Of a stretch of DNA of 64,000 nt, positions 31,901-45,276 are shown piece after piece. The stretch's first letter is position 1; each line of letters opens with the position of its first letter. Both the position numbers and the translations under genes were made by a program. The notes below the pieces were generated by a model. It had not been told where the DNA came from. It did not search any database and saw only the letters and a list, made by a program, of their open reading frames with translations. Origin of the DNA: Craspedostauros australis (Eukaryota; Bacillariophyta; Bacillariophyceae; Mastogloiales; Achnanthaceae); the NCBI GenBank assembly GCA_026770025.1, contig JAMXDE010000005.1, positions 3,596,001 to 3,660,000 of the forward strand, given 5' to 3'.

Positions 31901-34652
31901 ATAAGAGGTTAAAGTTGGGTCATCGCGCCGGCCGGCCAAAAGATTTTCTCGCGATGCTCCGTGGTAAGATATTTAGCGTCTTCTGCGACACCGTTGAGAT
32001 CGGCGGCAAACATGGTGTTTAGATCCGAAACACGTTCAAACCATGGCAGGATCGGTGTTTGGACGTCCCGTCCATGGTGTGCTCGACGTCCCCCCTATGC
32101 TGTGTTCGACGTCGCACCCATGGTGTGTTGGATGTCTGGTGATGTTCTCCGGACATTCTCCACAAGACTCCTTCCCGCGGCTCGTACGAAAGCAAGACGA
32201 CCGATCCTGTTCTTCGTAGCATGTCATGACATTTCTTTTCTGTTCTTCGTGCAAAATTGTCTTGCTTTTCTTTCGAAGAAGCTCCTTCCGGTTCTTTTCG
32301 TTTCTTTCGGCATCCAAAATGGTTTGGTTCGAGTCAGTCGTCGGCGTCAGCCGACCATTGCCATCCGTTGTTCGGACGTTACCCTGTGCTACAGGTTTCG
32401 CTGGCGTCATCTTCTGTTGTATCGTTCGTTAAGTAGAATTGTGTCATTCTGCGTCACATGATGTCGTCGCACCGGCTTCTTCTCCAGAGTGGGAGAATTG
32501 TGTGGGGACGGGCAGACGTATTCGATGGTGGTTTTGTTTGTTTCATCATGGTGGCTTGCTCCTGTTGGCAGTCATCAAGTACCCTACTCCTGTGTTTGTG
32601 TGTGTGCTCTCCCCTGCGCACCGCACACAATCACCCCCTTCCTTTCGTCTCCTTCGCGCAAAAGCAGAATGCCAAAGGCACATGCCCTCTTGCGTTTCCA
32701 TACAGCTCCGTGAGAGACGGGGGAGACAACACCGAGGTGCGGGTCGCTGTGGAGGGGGTGGCGAGAGATGTCAGTTTGTCGTGGGCAATTCATCCTGTCG
32801 TTTACCGCTGCAGTTCATCGGGCAGCCTCTTGCAGTTGGTCTTTTGCAGACGTCTGCACGTCCCCCTTCAGACGAGAAATGATTCGCTAGTTGACCGGCC
32901 TTCGGCATCACAATACCATCTCTATATCGACATATCGTAGGTGCGGGACAGGCCAAATCGGGAGGCCATGGACATGCCAGCACCTCGAGTCCGTGCACAG
33001 TCCATGTCTGGAGATGGTCGATGTCGCTCGGAGACTCGGCTGTGGTGGCAAATCCCGAGAGCAGCGTGCCACACCCCTTGCCTCGGCAGCACGCTGCATT
33101 CATGCAAAACGTCCGCATCGAACTTGACGTCGCCGTATCTGATGTTGCATCACATCATACGTCATCAGCATTGGAGTCTTTCACCGCTATCACAACCCCT
33201 CATCTCATGATGAAGCATCGCAATGGCAGCAGCTTCCGTATCCGTCATGGCAGGCAGCATCAGCAGCAAGAGCACTGCACATCGCATACAGCTACATCCC
33301 GTCCACGTCAGTCTCCGTGCTTGTCTTCATCTCCATGCCCACGAGCAGCTGCACCAGCAACATGGCTCGTCACATGAGACCGCATGTCTATGGCGTGGAA
33401 GTCAGTGTCCTGGTGCACAATATGGATCAACCGCCCATCCCATGCAGCCGCCTCCGATCGATGTCGGCATCCGGAGTTCATATCGAGCTGCATGCCTTTC
33501 TGCGATGGTGACTGCGGCCCTGGATCAAATTACAAGACCAAAACGGCCAACAGTGGCTAACCACTGGCCCTCTTCGTCAGCATCGGTGTCCGCATCCAAC
33601 AACCGCACACCAAAATCAGGACCAGCACGAATGCAACTCCTCTGACGCGTTATCTCGTCGCGTCAATCTTCATGTCTCTGCCCAAGACGCACCAAAGAAG
33701 ATGCCATCGAACCCTGCCACATTTCACCACCTACCATACAACGTTATTATGAGGGCATTGCCCACAGCAACCGCAGCAGCATCGCAGCCCACCGCGTTGG
33801 ATCGGATGCAGTCGCCACTATCAACACATCATTTCATGATAGCAGAGCAGACTACGTCGCATCCGATCCATTTGGTCATTCATTCTCAGATACGATCACG
33901 CTTGTGTGCGCCACAATGGAATCACCTTGCGGTTAATCCCTTTGCGGTAGAATCACATCGCAGTCGAATCGCCTTGCCGTCCAACCACCTGCCCATCTGC
34001 AGATCGCCACACTAACACGCCACTACCCCATTCATTCTTTGAGCCTATTGCATCCGCATCCAGTCAATGGTCACCAGCAGTACCAACACCATCGCGGCCT
34101 GTATGATCTAATCAAACTGACAACCGCACCTGTGTCCATGCCTACCAGCGGCCTCCCACGCATCGTGGATAGCGCACACCGCCTCCATGCCTGTGCGCAT
34201 ACCCCTATTCATCTTCTTCTTTTCGAATACGAACCGCAACGGCAGCAAGCAAATGAAAAGAAACACGGCCGGTTGCGATGCACAGCACCAAAGCGATCGC
34301 ATATCCAACTGCCACCGCAACATACCTACTAATGCACTGTGATTTCTGTTTCTCCCTCGGCATCGCATCCCTTCTGTCGCTACGTGCGGAGGCGTGTACG
34401 TTTGCAACAGCATCGGCAGTGGCAGTGAGACACCCACATCGACGACAACCGATCCACTCCGCGCCAAAGTTTGGGACCGTATCCGTTCGCGGTATCGACG
34501 CGGCCCATTGCATCGTGAGACGTCGACGGTTGAGTTGATGGTGACAGCACTACCTGTATCGACAGGATCATTCACAGGTAAGTATAGAAATAAAACCCAT
34601 CTTTGATGCACGGACTTGTTCTCTGAACAACGCTGGTAAATGATGGAAACAA
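31901..34652. other. No recognisable gene; short tandem block
   Basis: Frames are short and overlap on both strands. Around 32055-32145 a 22- to 24-bp unit resembling CCATGGTGTGTTCGACGTC repeats about four times. The remainder (33000-34640) is rich in CATCG and CGCA words but has no frame or motif I would call a gene. The DNA lies between two 141-bp inverted repeats and may be the cargo or interior of a decayed element. Confidence 0.4.
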
Positions 34653-35334
34653 GTTAGGATTCGGGCGTAGCCGTCGCGAATCGGTGGAGAATGCCTCGTG
34701 AATCTGCCGGCTTCGGGTTAGCCGTGTGATGCAGTTCAAGAGAGGTGTACTGATTGAAGAGTTGTAACTTGTAACGATGAGAAGTAGAGTGCTTTGTAGC
34801 TAATCCTAGTCTGTTATTATGAGTTAGCTTATTGGTGTTAGTAGGGTGAAGAAACGATGCCACACAACTTGGCGAGACCCTGCACTGATGCACTTGATTC
34901 AGTGCAACAGAGTAGACAATCAATACAGTACTTGCTCTCCGCACATGTAGTTACACTGCAGTGTAGGTCATGACGATCGGTGGTGACGGTCATGAAGCAG
35001 TGGCTGTGGCTGAAGCTGACCCTCGGATTCCATTGCTTGAGTTGAAGCAAGTTGGATACGCATGTTGAGACCACGGTGGTAGTGTGGTGGTCATCAGCAT
35101 GAAGGAATCGAGGTATTTTGTAGTAAGGAGAATCTGAAGAGCATATAGTTCCCAGGTGGGGTGTGAGTCAGGTCGGTCAGGTTTGAGTCATGACGGATTC
35201 GTGAATGGAGGAGAGAAAGGAGGAGAAAAGATTGGGTGGTCAATCAAGTCGGAAGATTTCGCGCCAAAACAAGAATTTCTCCCATCGGGTTGATACCGTG
35301 TTCGGTAATAGTCTGTCCCTCATTGAATCTCAAC
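34653..35334 (-). mobile_element. Solo LTR of the second Copia family
   Basis: A 682-bp copy of the LTR that also closes the element at 44508-45192, roughly 90 percent alike by eye. It starts GTTAGGATTC and ends GAATCTCAAC, so the ends are imperfect inverted repeats rather than the usual TG...CA. No internal region follows and no target duplication is visible, so this is an older solo LTR. Confidence 0.85.
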
Positions 35335-36264
35335 TGTATCTGTCAACGTGGAAGCTCATGACCAGAGAATCTGCCATGTTCGATGTGCCTGTTTGTCAGG
35401 GGGGAAAAATCGATTGGTTGGGATAGCCAGCCCTGATCTGAGATTGGATGGATGCGAGCAGTTACTCGTAACGGCAGACAAGGCCCTTAGCCAATCATAT
35501 CGCTTGAAATACGTCAAGGTGAGGGGGAATTCCTAAATTCGAAGACAAAGTATCCAGTTGAACCGAAGACATATGCACCCAAATTTTGTCTCCAGAATGT
35601 CTCAGTGATATCAATTGGGGGCCACTGCAACCCGCCAATTCGCTGCTCCGTGGGCGAAAGCCTCGTGGAACAACACCACACAAACAGCCCAGCCGATGTC
35701 GTTCGCGTGCATGTCGGAAGGAGACGAAGGTGCAGCTCTCCAATGGTGTCGCACACGAGGGTGACAACGAGAGAGCCAGAGACAACGAACAGCTTCTACA
35801 CTCATCCTTGAGTGAGGTATCAGTCTGGTACATCAGCACTTGTCATCTCTCGACACCAGTGGGAAGCAAAGTCGACATCTACAACACGAACAACACAACC
35901 AACTCCGTGTCAGCACGCCCTCAACTGTAGGTTCGTGCAGCGGCTACGGCGACCGTTTCCATCAGAGATGGAAAGAATGTCATCATCTCTGCGATTCAAC
36001 GGGACCTCCCCTCACAGACCCAGACTTTCCACGCAGATCAGCACGAAGATGCATCCTGCAACCCACCCTGGAGAGGTTTCCTGATGACACACCATATGAC
36101 GAAACAGAGAGAGGCGAACGGAGGCAAGGTACATCGCCATTGTGAGCTGCGAAAACCAGTCCCTCGATTTCCCCCTAACACGCGAGTGAAGCAAAGCCCG
36201 AAGTTGACGAGAACGCGCTAAGAGGATGATAGGAACCATGTGGCAACCGTCATCCTCATCTCCA

Positions 36265-36299
<35 letters not shown>

Positions 36300-37169
36300 G
36301 CAATTCGCACTTCAGGAGCCGCTTTCCATCCTTCCAGCTCCCTTTTCGTGCTGGTGTCGAAACTTCCCCTTGGCTTGGTATCTATCAGAAATCCGCATGT
36401 ATCACCTCTTTGCAACATGCACACAGGGACGTGTGTGTACGACATGGTCGAATTCGGAATGCTACTCTGCGTGCCTGGACAAGCAAGTCGTGGCCCATGC
36501 CAGTTTGATCGGCGTCCTACAAGCGCGTCTACATAGACAAGTACTCTACGACCCCGACAGTTCTACCAACTCGCGTGATGGACATGGTGCCACATGGTAC
36601 CATATGTCGGGAACAACGCCGACGAACCTCCATCGGGCGCCTCAGAGGAGAAAGGAGAGGGCAACATTGACAACCTGTTGGGAAAATGACTTCAAGCAAG
36701 AAAATAAGCGTCAAGCGGATCGGAACAGCAAAGGCATTTCCTACGATACGTACCTATTACAATTATTTAGTGTACCACAATACCAGGTAGATGCAACCAA
36801 GCCATTGTTACAGTAACAACATACAGATCTGGAATAATGTGCTGCAGTCTTCCACCAATCCTTCATGGACACATTCTGGGCGCATTGGTGTGCAGTGTCG
36901 TTGGTTGAATCAAAGGTGTGTTGTCCCTGTTTGCGGCAACCACACTGCGAACTGAAATGCTGCGCCACGGAAACGAACGGAAATGGAAACGATGCCGTCG
37001 TCTCGTTTGGCACTCCTATGCATCAGATATAACGTCTGGCCGCGGACCATACGAATATAGGCTGATAACCCATGAAACATGATTGGTGCAAAGGGTTCCA
37101 CGTCAGTGTCGCGATGATGTTTCCGTCGTCACAAGGCATGGGTACAGCGAATTGAAATGAAGGAAAATA
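35335..37169. other. No recognisable gene
   Basis: Short overlapping frames, none with family motifs. A (CT)n microsatellite sits at about 36266-36299. Nothing else can be supported. Confidence 0.4.
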
Positions 37170-37171
37170 AC

Positions 37172-37253
37172 GTTAACGTTAGTACTAGGGTTAGGTTAGG
37201 GTTAGTACTAGGGTTAGGTTGGGGTTAGTACTGGGGTTAGGTTAGGGTTAGGG
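37172..37253 (+). repeat. Degenerate interstitial telomere-like array
   Basis: Repeating TTAGGG and TTAGG words with an inserted GTTAGTACTAGGG variant that recurs about every 23-24 bp. The canonical hexamer is the telomere repeat of many stramenopiles. Here it is internal, short and interrupted. Confidence 0.75.
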
Positions 37254-37525
37254 GGCTTGGGGTTCGGGATGCCACCACCAGGCAACATCAAATGAGCAGC
37301 GCACCGCTGTTCCGGAAGCCGAGCAAGTCGTGGAAACCATGGGCGCCAATTCTGCAACGGACAATGACATGTCGTGTTGGACTAGCTTCCCACTTTTTCA
37401 AACACTGATTGTCGAACGGGAACCCCAATCTTTCCCGAAATCCACGCTCAAAAGTATCAAAACAGTGACGTCTGTACGTCGTCTCCAAATTAGTTGTAGC
37501 CTTACCTCAAAACTAAAATTAAAAT

Positions 37526-37666
37526 AACTTCTGAACTAAAGGAGATAGGGGGGGGTCTTGAGGGTTGTGTAGGGTCCTCACATATAGGGCTATCGATGTG
37601 TGAAGTTTAAGAGGCAGCAATTTGGAATCATCGGGGAATATCCATCGATCCTGTTGAACCCGGGTC
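37526..37666 (-). repeat. 141-bp inverted repeat, right copy
   Basis: Inverse partner of 31760-31900. The pair encloses about 5.6 kb of DNA including the solo LTR and the telomere-like array. Confidence 0.85.
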
Positions 37667-37735
37667 TTACAAAGCCCAAAAATGCAAGGGGGTCGTAAGT
37701 GGACTGGTGAGTCCACTTACGAAAACGCCCACACA

Positions 37736-37751
37736 AAAAATTCCTTACGGA
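37736..37751 (-). repeat. Right outer inverted repeat of the 21-kb block
   Basis: AAAAATTCCTTACGGA, perfect inverse of 16538-16553, followed by TA. A GTAAGTGGACTGGTGAGTCC hairpin precedes it. Confidence 0.8.
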
Positions 37752-37965
37752 TATTTCTATTTCTCTCAGAAATCGTTGATTGCAAATTTCCTCCAGAAAT
37801 TCTGCTCATTTTCATGTGTTCCATTTCCACTGTAATTCTGACGAATCACAGCATACTATTGACACGAATGTAGTTGTACCGTCCAAGTGCATATGAGAGA
37901 ATAACAGGTGAATGATGCACATATACAAGTACATCTCGACATATAATCACATGTACATCTTGACA
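37752..37965 (-). mobile_element. LTR fragment, right half of a split LTR
   Basis: Continues the 795-bp-family LTR from TTTCTATTTCTCTCAGAAATCG to its end ATCTTGACA, exactly where the left half at 16388-16537 broke off. It abuts the 3' end of a host gene. Confidence 0.85.
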
Positions 37966-37970
37966 GCCGC

Positions 37971-38824
37971 TTAGTACGCTATGATTGCCAAGGTGTGTCC
38001 ATTGCGTTGCTTCGAGGCGTTATTGTAGAAGTCGTTGCGCTCGTAGTCGCCCTGCATGCCTTCCAACAGCTGGATTGTATCGCCCAGCAGCTCCGCGCTC
38101 CTGCCTATGATCTTTTTGTAGTACGACAGATGATGCATGAAGAAATCGAACATGCCGACGGCTTGCAGATTCCAGCTTCTCGTGCTCATTGCGAAGTGAC
38201 CAAACTCCAGGTTTATGGTCTCCGTTTCGTGAAGATGCTGCAAGCTGATGTGGCCGTTTCTGAGCAAGCGGTTGACGGCAACGAGCCACGCGGCCGAATA
38301 GCCATCGCTGGGCTGTTCTCACGTCATGCCAGAAAACCGTTGCGTGCTGTTGTCCGCTGTGGATGACGCAGCAGGGAACGTTGTCATGTCAACGGCCCTG
38401 TCCTCGTTGTCTTCGAATGACACCCCGCGACCCTGCAGCAGATCATCCTTGCTGTACCCTGCCATGAACCGCTGCGGCCTGTGGCCTGTTGAGAAGTCGT
38501 GGATTGCGTCGAACGGTGGCATCTTCAGCATGCCCGACAGTCCTGACTGAGCGGCTTCCGGCCATTGGGGGCGCGTGGCTGTGGCTGTGGCTGTGGCTGT
38601 GGCTGTGTTACCATCCCCTTGGACAACGTGATGGTGACATCAGGAACATCAAAGAGGTTGGATATGAAGCGGAGCGATGAGATCTGCACAAGGCTGAGGA
38701 AGATGGCAATCGCAAGGACCGTCCAAAGGATCGGACTGACCGACCAAGGGGTCAATGGTGCTGATGCTGACACTGATGCTGACGCTGATGCTGACGCTGA
38801 TGCTGATCCTGGTGGCCTCCTCAT
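37971..38824 (-). CDS. Membrane-anchored protein of unknown function, three exons
   Basis: Host-type gene with exons 38612-38824, 38323-38546 and 37971-38259. The two introns are short and canonical: 38547-38611 (GTAACAC...CGCTCAG) and 38260-38322 (GTGAGAA...TGCTCAG). The start is the first ATG after an in-frame stop. The 241-aa product has a Ser-Ala/Pro tail, one membrane helix near residues 25-50 (VSPILWTVLAIAIFLSLVQI), then a predicted lumenal or extracellular part with MFDFFMHHLSYYKKIIGRSAELL, as in a type II anchored protein. I do not recognise the family. The stop comes five bases before an LTR end, so the C-terminus may be truncated by that insertion. A (GGCTGT)n tract lies in intron 1 and a (GCTGAT/C)n tract encodes the Ser-Ala run. 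Confidence 0.65.
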
Positions 38825-39022
38825 GTTGGCATCGCCGTATCCGCGCACGCTCTTTCAGCAGTCCAGAGAGGTCTAATCATGGGTTTGTGACTGCGCGTCT
38901 GTTTTGATGTGTTGTTTTGTTTGGCGCCAATTTTCGGAGACTCATTTTGTTGACTTTCGTTTGGTTTCTTTGTTGATCCAATGGCTGAAGGTCGGACTGT
39001 TTGTTGTTGGGGGTGGGATATA

Positions 39023-39642
39023 TCCCTAATGAGTTTTTTGCTGACAAATTTGGCACATGTGCCAAATTTGTCACTTCTTTTGGGTTCGCATCAACAGCGC
39101 TAATTGGCCTCCACGTGTAGGTGGTGAGATCGCATGCCAGACCAACATGGTCCTCCAGTGTGGTGGCTTCTCTCATTGTTTAACTGGAACCTTCTGGCGC
39201 AGGCAATTTCCGCTGCAAACAAGGCCACATAAGGAATTCAGAACCCTAAGGACATACCCCATAAATGAATTATTTATCAACAAGCCGGAACGCTTCGTGC
39301 ATAGACACTGTTGAAAGACAATGATTGGATGAAAATCACAGACTTCGCTTGGAAATAGCACTGAAACAAGTTCCGTGAAGCATCGAATAGTCTCACCGCC
39401 GTCGGAAACCAATAGAAGTACAAACGCCAATCCTGGATAAACAATAATCAAGAGTTTTGAGGACACAAAAGCGCCTCTCCGCGATAACGCTGTGTGGAAG
39501 TCGAAAAAACATTATCAGTACCACCTCAGCTGGCCGATGCGAACACACAGGATGTGACAAATGTGGCACATCGATCCAAATTTGTCACATCAATGTGAAG
39601 TGCCAAATTTGTCACATCGGGGGCCCAAAATCTCATTAGGGA
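39023..39642. mobile_element. 620-bp MITE with TCCCTAATGAG ends
   Basis: Non-coding element with inverted ends TCCCTAATGAG and TA on both sides. Copy B of the segmental duplication has the empty site (GGGATATACGGTAAAT near 55685) where this copy has GGGATATA...TATGGTAAAT, which proves the insertion and shows a 2-bp TA target duplication. GACAAATTTGGCAC motifs recur in both orientations near both ends. Confidence 0.85.
39043..39072. repeat. Perfect 30-bp palindrome in the MITE
   Basis: GACAAATTTGGCACA joined directly to its reverse complement. Related half-sites lie at 39553-39615. Confidence 0.9.
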
Positions 39643-39894
39643 TATGGTAAATAGAATGCATCTTACCACTTTCTTTGGCGGTGTTTGTCATCGTCATCAT
39701 CGTGGAGCACGTGTTGGAAGGATCATCGACGCGCCGCTCAAACGGAGCCTTTGGAGGTAGCTGGTGAACACGATTAGAGTGTACAGTAGAGAGGTGTGTA
39801 CTCGCATGGTCGGCATCGCCCTCCGACCGACCTCTTCCACTACCTGTGCTGGGCCCATGGCCTTCCGAGGGTGAGACCCAGCATGCGATCATAG

Positions 39895-40160
39895 GAGCGG
39901 ATGGGTCTGCCTTGGCTTCTGTTTCTTTGTTTGCATTGAAGATTCATTCCTCGATGCCTTGTTGGTAGTTCGCACTCCACCCATCGCCTTCCGAGGGTGC
40001 GACCTAGAATGCGATCATAGGAGCGAATGGGTCTGCCCTTGGCTTTTGTTTCTCTGTTTGCATTGAAGACTCATTCCTCGATGTCTTGTTGGTAGTTCGC
40101 ATTCCACCTATCGCCTTCCGAGCGTGCGATCATAGGAGCGGATGAGGAATACCGCTTTGG
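39895..40160 (+). repeat. Imperfect tandem block of about 120 bp
   Basis: CATCGCCTTCCGAGGGTGCGACC, TGCGATCATAGGAGCG and TTGAAGATTCATTCCTCGATG recur in order two to three times. Copy B has the same block plus a strongly expanded 13-bp array derived from it. Confidence 0.7.
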
Positions 40161-40374
40161 CTGTTCGGTCCGTGTCCCATGATAAAGAACATCTGCGAAA
40201 GTAGAAGGATGAGTGTCAGAGTGCGTGGTACGAGTACAAAGTAATCGGAGATTTGATTTCTACGAGTACAGCGTGTGCGATGGGGGACGACACAGCATCA
40301 ATACGTGCGCTACGGTACGAAAGGGTACCACTTCTGATGGTTGACACCTCAACTGCCCACTATCACCGCCACGG

Positions 40375-40614
40375 ATGCAAATGACAGACGTGGGGCAGCT
40401 ACCCCCATGCATCACCTCTTTGGGCCAAATATCAAAGGGTGTACTCTGTGAGGAGTTGCAACATTTGGAGCGTTGTATCGTTGCTCCTTTGACCACCACG
40501 CCCGCACTGATGAGTGCGATCAAGATATTGTTGCTGCAGAGAAGCGAAGTTGCTCTCTCTGCCTCGCCCAAGATTGATCTTGTTGACATGCCTGAAATCG
40601 TTTGGAACATCTGA
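40375..40614 (+). other. Reading frame conserved between duplicates
   Basis: The last 35 codons (LMSAIKILLLQRSEVALSASP to PEIVWNI) recur almost unchanged at 56728-56826. It could be the tail of a decayed gene or a last exon. Similarity may simply reflect the young duplication. No family recognised. Confidence 0.25.
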
Positions 40615-40802
40615 TTTCCTCGCCCTCACAATACATCAACACCGTCATCCATAAACCACCACCACTCACAATCTCGAGAGAGACAGAGAGAGAGAGAGCT
40701 CAAGTTTCGCAGGTGCCATTCACATCTTTGCCACGGGTGTGACCGACACAAAACTCACTTACACAGCCGCAGTTGCAGCCGCAGCCACATTCATACGCAA
40801 CA

Positions 40803-43742
<2,940 letters not shown>

Positions 43743-44124
43743 TTCACTCCAATGGTCTCAACACAACTGGCCAAGCTTATGAGCCCATTCAGTCACAAAC
43801 CAACGAGTCACAGGGGGAGCAGTCTACTACTCCGCTCGGACGAGTTTGCAGCACCTTGCCGGCTCGCAGTTCGGTTGGATGCCGTTCAGTGTTTTGGGAG
43901 CCGCGGCAATTTTGGAGAGAGCCCTTTGCAATGACGTTCCCGGCAAGCCTGACAGGTTGTCACGTTGCTGGACATGATGACGTGGGTTGAAATGTCTGCG
44001 ACCTTTGAACTTTCTTCGAGCTCCTTTGTGCATACCATATACTGAGTACCTTGGTGTGATACTACAAATTTGATGTGATACCATTCGTATAGAGCATGCG
44101 CCTCATCCGGCACACTCAGTTTAT

Positions 44125-44507
44125 CTTCGACAGTGAATCGGGTTCTCCACTATTCTCCCGTGCGTGCCCACTGTGACAAAGTAGACAAAAATACATAGGC
44201 ACATCCATACACACAGCGCGCTGCTCATCGCGCACTCCTACCTTTGTCAGACTCAACTGAAAGGCAATGCGTTACTTTGCACCATACTATAATCGTCCAG
44301 GGTATCCATGTTGGTGCCTGCTTCCTGCTCGTGTCATCCTTGTCGTCTCCTCATGCTTCATCATGCAGATCCTGCTAGTTGTTGCTCCCTTGCTCTCCCC
44401 TCTGCTCCTACTCACATTCGTACGCACGGTTGCGCCAATGCCCTTGCCTGTGGTCCAATAGTTGTCTGCATACTCTTGCAATCCATCCTACTTCATTTTC
44501 TCCATCA
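44125..44507. other. No recognisable gene
   Basis: Short frames only. The stretch lies between the end of duplication copy A and the LTR of a Copia element. Confidence 0.4.
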
Positions 44508-45192
44508 GTTAGGATTCGGGCGTAGACGGCGCGAATTGGTGGAGAATGCCTCTTGGATCTGCCGGCTTCGGGATAGCCATGTAGTGCAGTTCAAGAGAGG
44601 TGTATTGATTGAAGAGTTGTTACTGTAACGATGAGTAGTAGAGTGCTTTTTAGCTAATCCTTGTTTGTTTATTATGAGTTAGTTTGGTAGTGTTAGTAGG
44701 GTGAAGAAACGATGCCACACAACTTGGTGAGACCCTGCACTGATGTACTTGGTTCAGTGCCACAGGGTAGGCGATCATAACAGTGCCTTGCTCTCCGTAA
44801 ATGTAGACACACTGCAGTGTAGGCCATGAATCCTGGTAGTGACGGTCATGAAGCAGTGGCTGTAGTTGGATCTGACCCTCGGATTCCATTGCTTGAGTTG
44901 AAGCAGATTGGATACACGCATCATGACTACGGCTGTGATGCAGTAGTCAACAGCATGAAGGGAATCGAGGTATGTTGTAGTATAAGGATCTGAAGAGCAC
45001 ATAGTTCCCAAGGTGAGGTGTGAGTCAGGTCGGTCATGCTTGAGTCATGATGGATTCGTGAATGGAGGAGAGAAAGGAGGAGAAAAGATTTGGTGGTCAA
45101 TCAAGTCAGAAGATTTCGCGCCAAAAGCAAGAATTTCTCCCATCGGTTTGATACCGTGTCCGGTAATAGTCTGTCCCTTATTGAATCTCAAC
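44508..45192 (-). repeat. 3' LTR of the second Copia family
   Basis: 685 bp, ends GTTAGGATTC and GAATCTCAAC on the plus strand. The purine tract directly outside the high-coordinate end fixes that boundary. A solo copy is at 34653-35334. Confidence 0.85.
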
Positions 45193-45276
45193 TCTCCCTC
45201 TCAGTGTTGGGTCGTGATTTGAGTTGTGGTATCGATGAAAACTTCATCCTTCGTTGTTGTTGATTGTTGGTGGTTG

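Larger units (their letters stand above)
16538..37751. mobile_element. 21.2-kb composite block with TCCGTAAGG inverted ends
   Basis: The two ends share a perfect 16-bp inverted repeat TCCGTAAGGAATTTTT and are each flanked by TA. Outside both ends one continuous LTR of the 795-bp Copia family can be followed (up to GGACGGACGA, then TTTCTATTTCTCTCAGAAATCG). The whole block therefore arrived in that LTR as a unit, or grew after a smaller element landed there. Just inside each end are hairpin-forming copies of GTAAGTGGACT. Contents are an inverted-repeat unit with a transposase-nuclease gene, a LINE, a second inverted-repeat pair, a solo LTR and a telomere-like array. Confidence 0.7.

Noticed and set aside
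32036-32410. 124-codon minus-strand frame over the 22- to 24-bp repeats
   Set aside because: Partly a product of the tandem repeat; no family features.
36226-36816. 196-codon plus-strand frame
   Set aside because: Begins in a CT microsatellite and lacks motifs; frames on the other strand are comparable.
37971-38259. CorA-type transporter for the last exon of the three-exon gene
   Set aside because: The helix before the end superficially suits CorA, but no GMN motif or second TM helix is present and the only TM helix is N-terminal.
43827-44084. 85-codon minus-strand frame conserved at 60293-60550
   Set aside because: Lies in the duplicated 3' flank of the LRR genes. Conservation is explained by the recent duplication.
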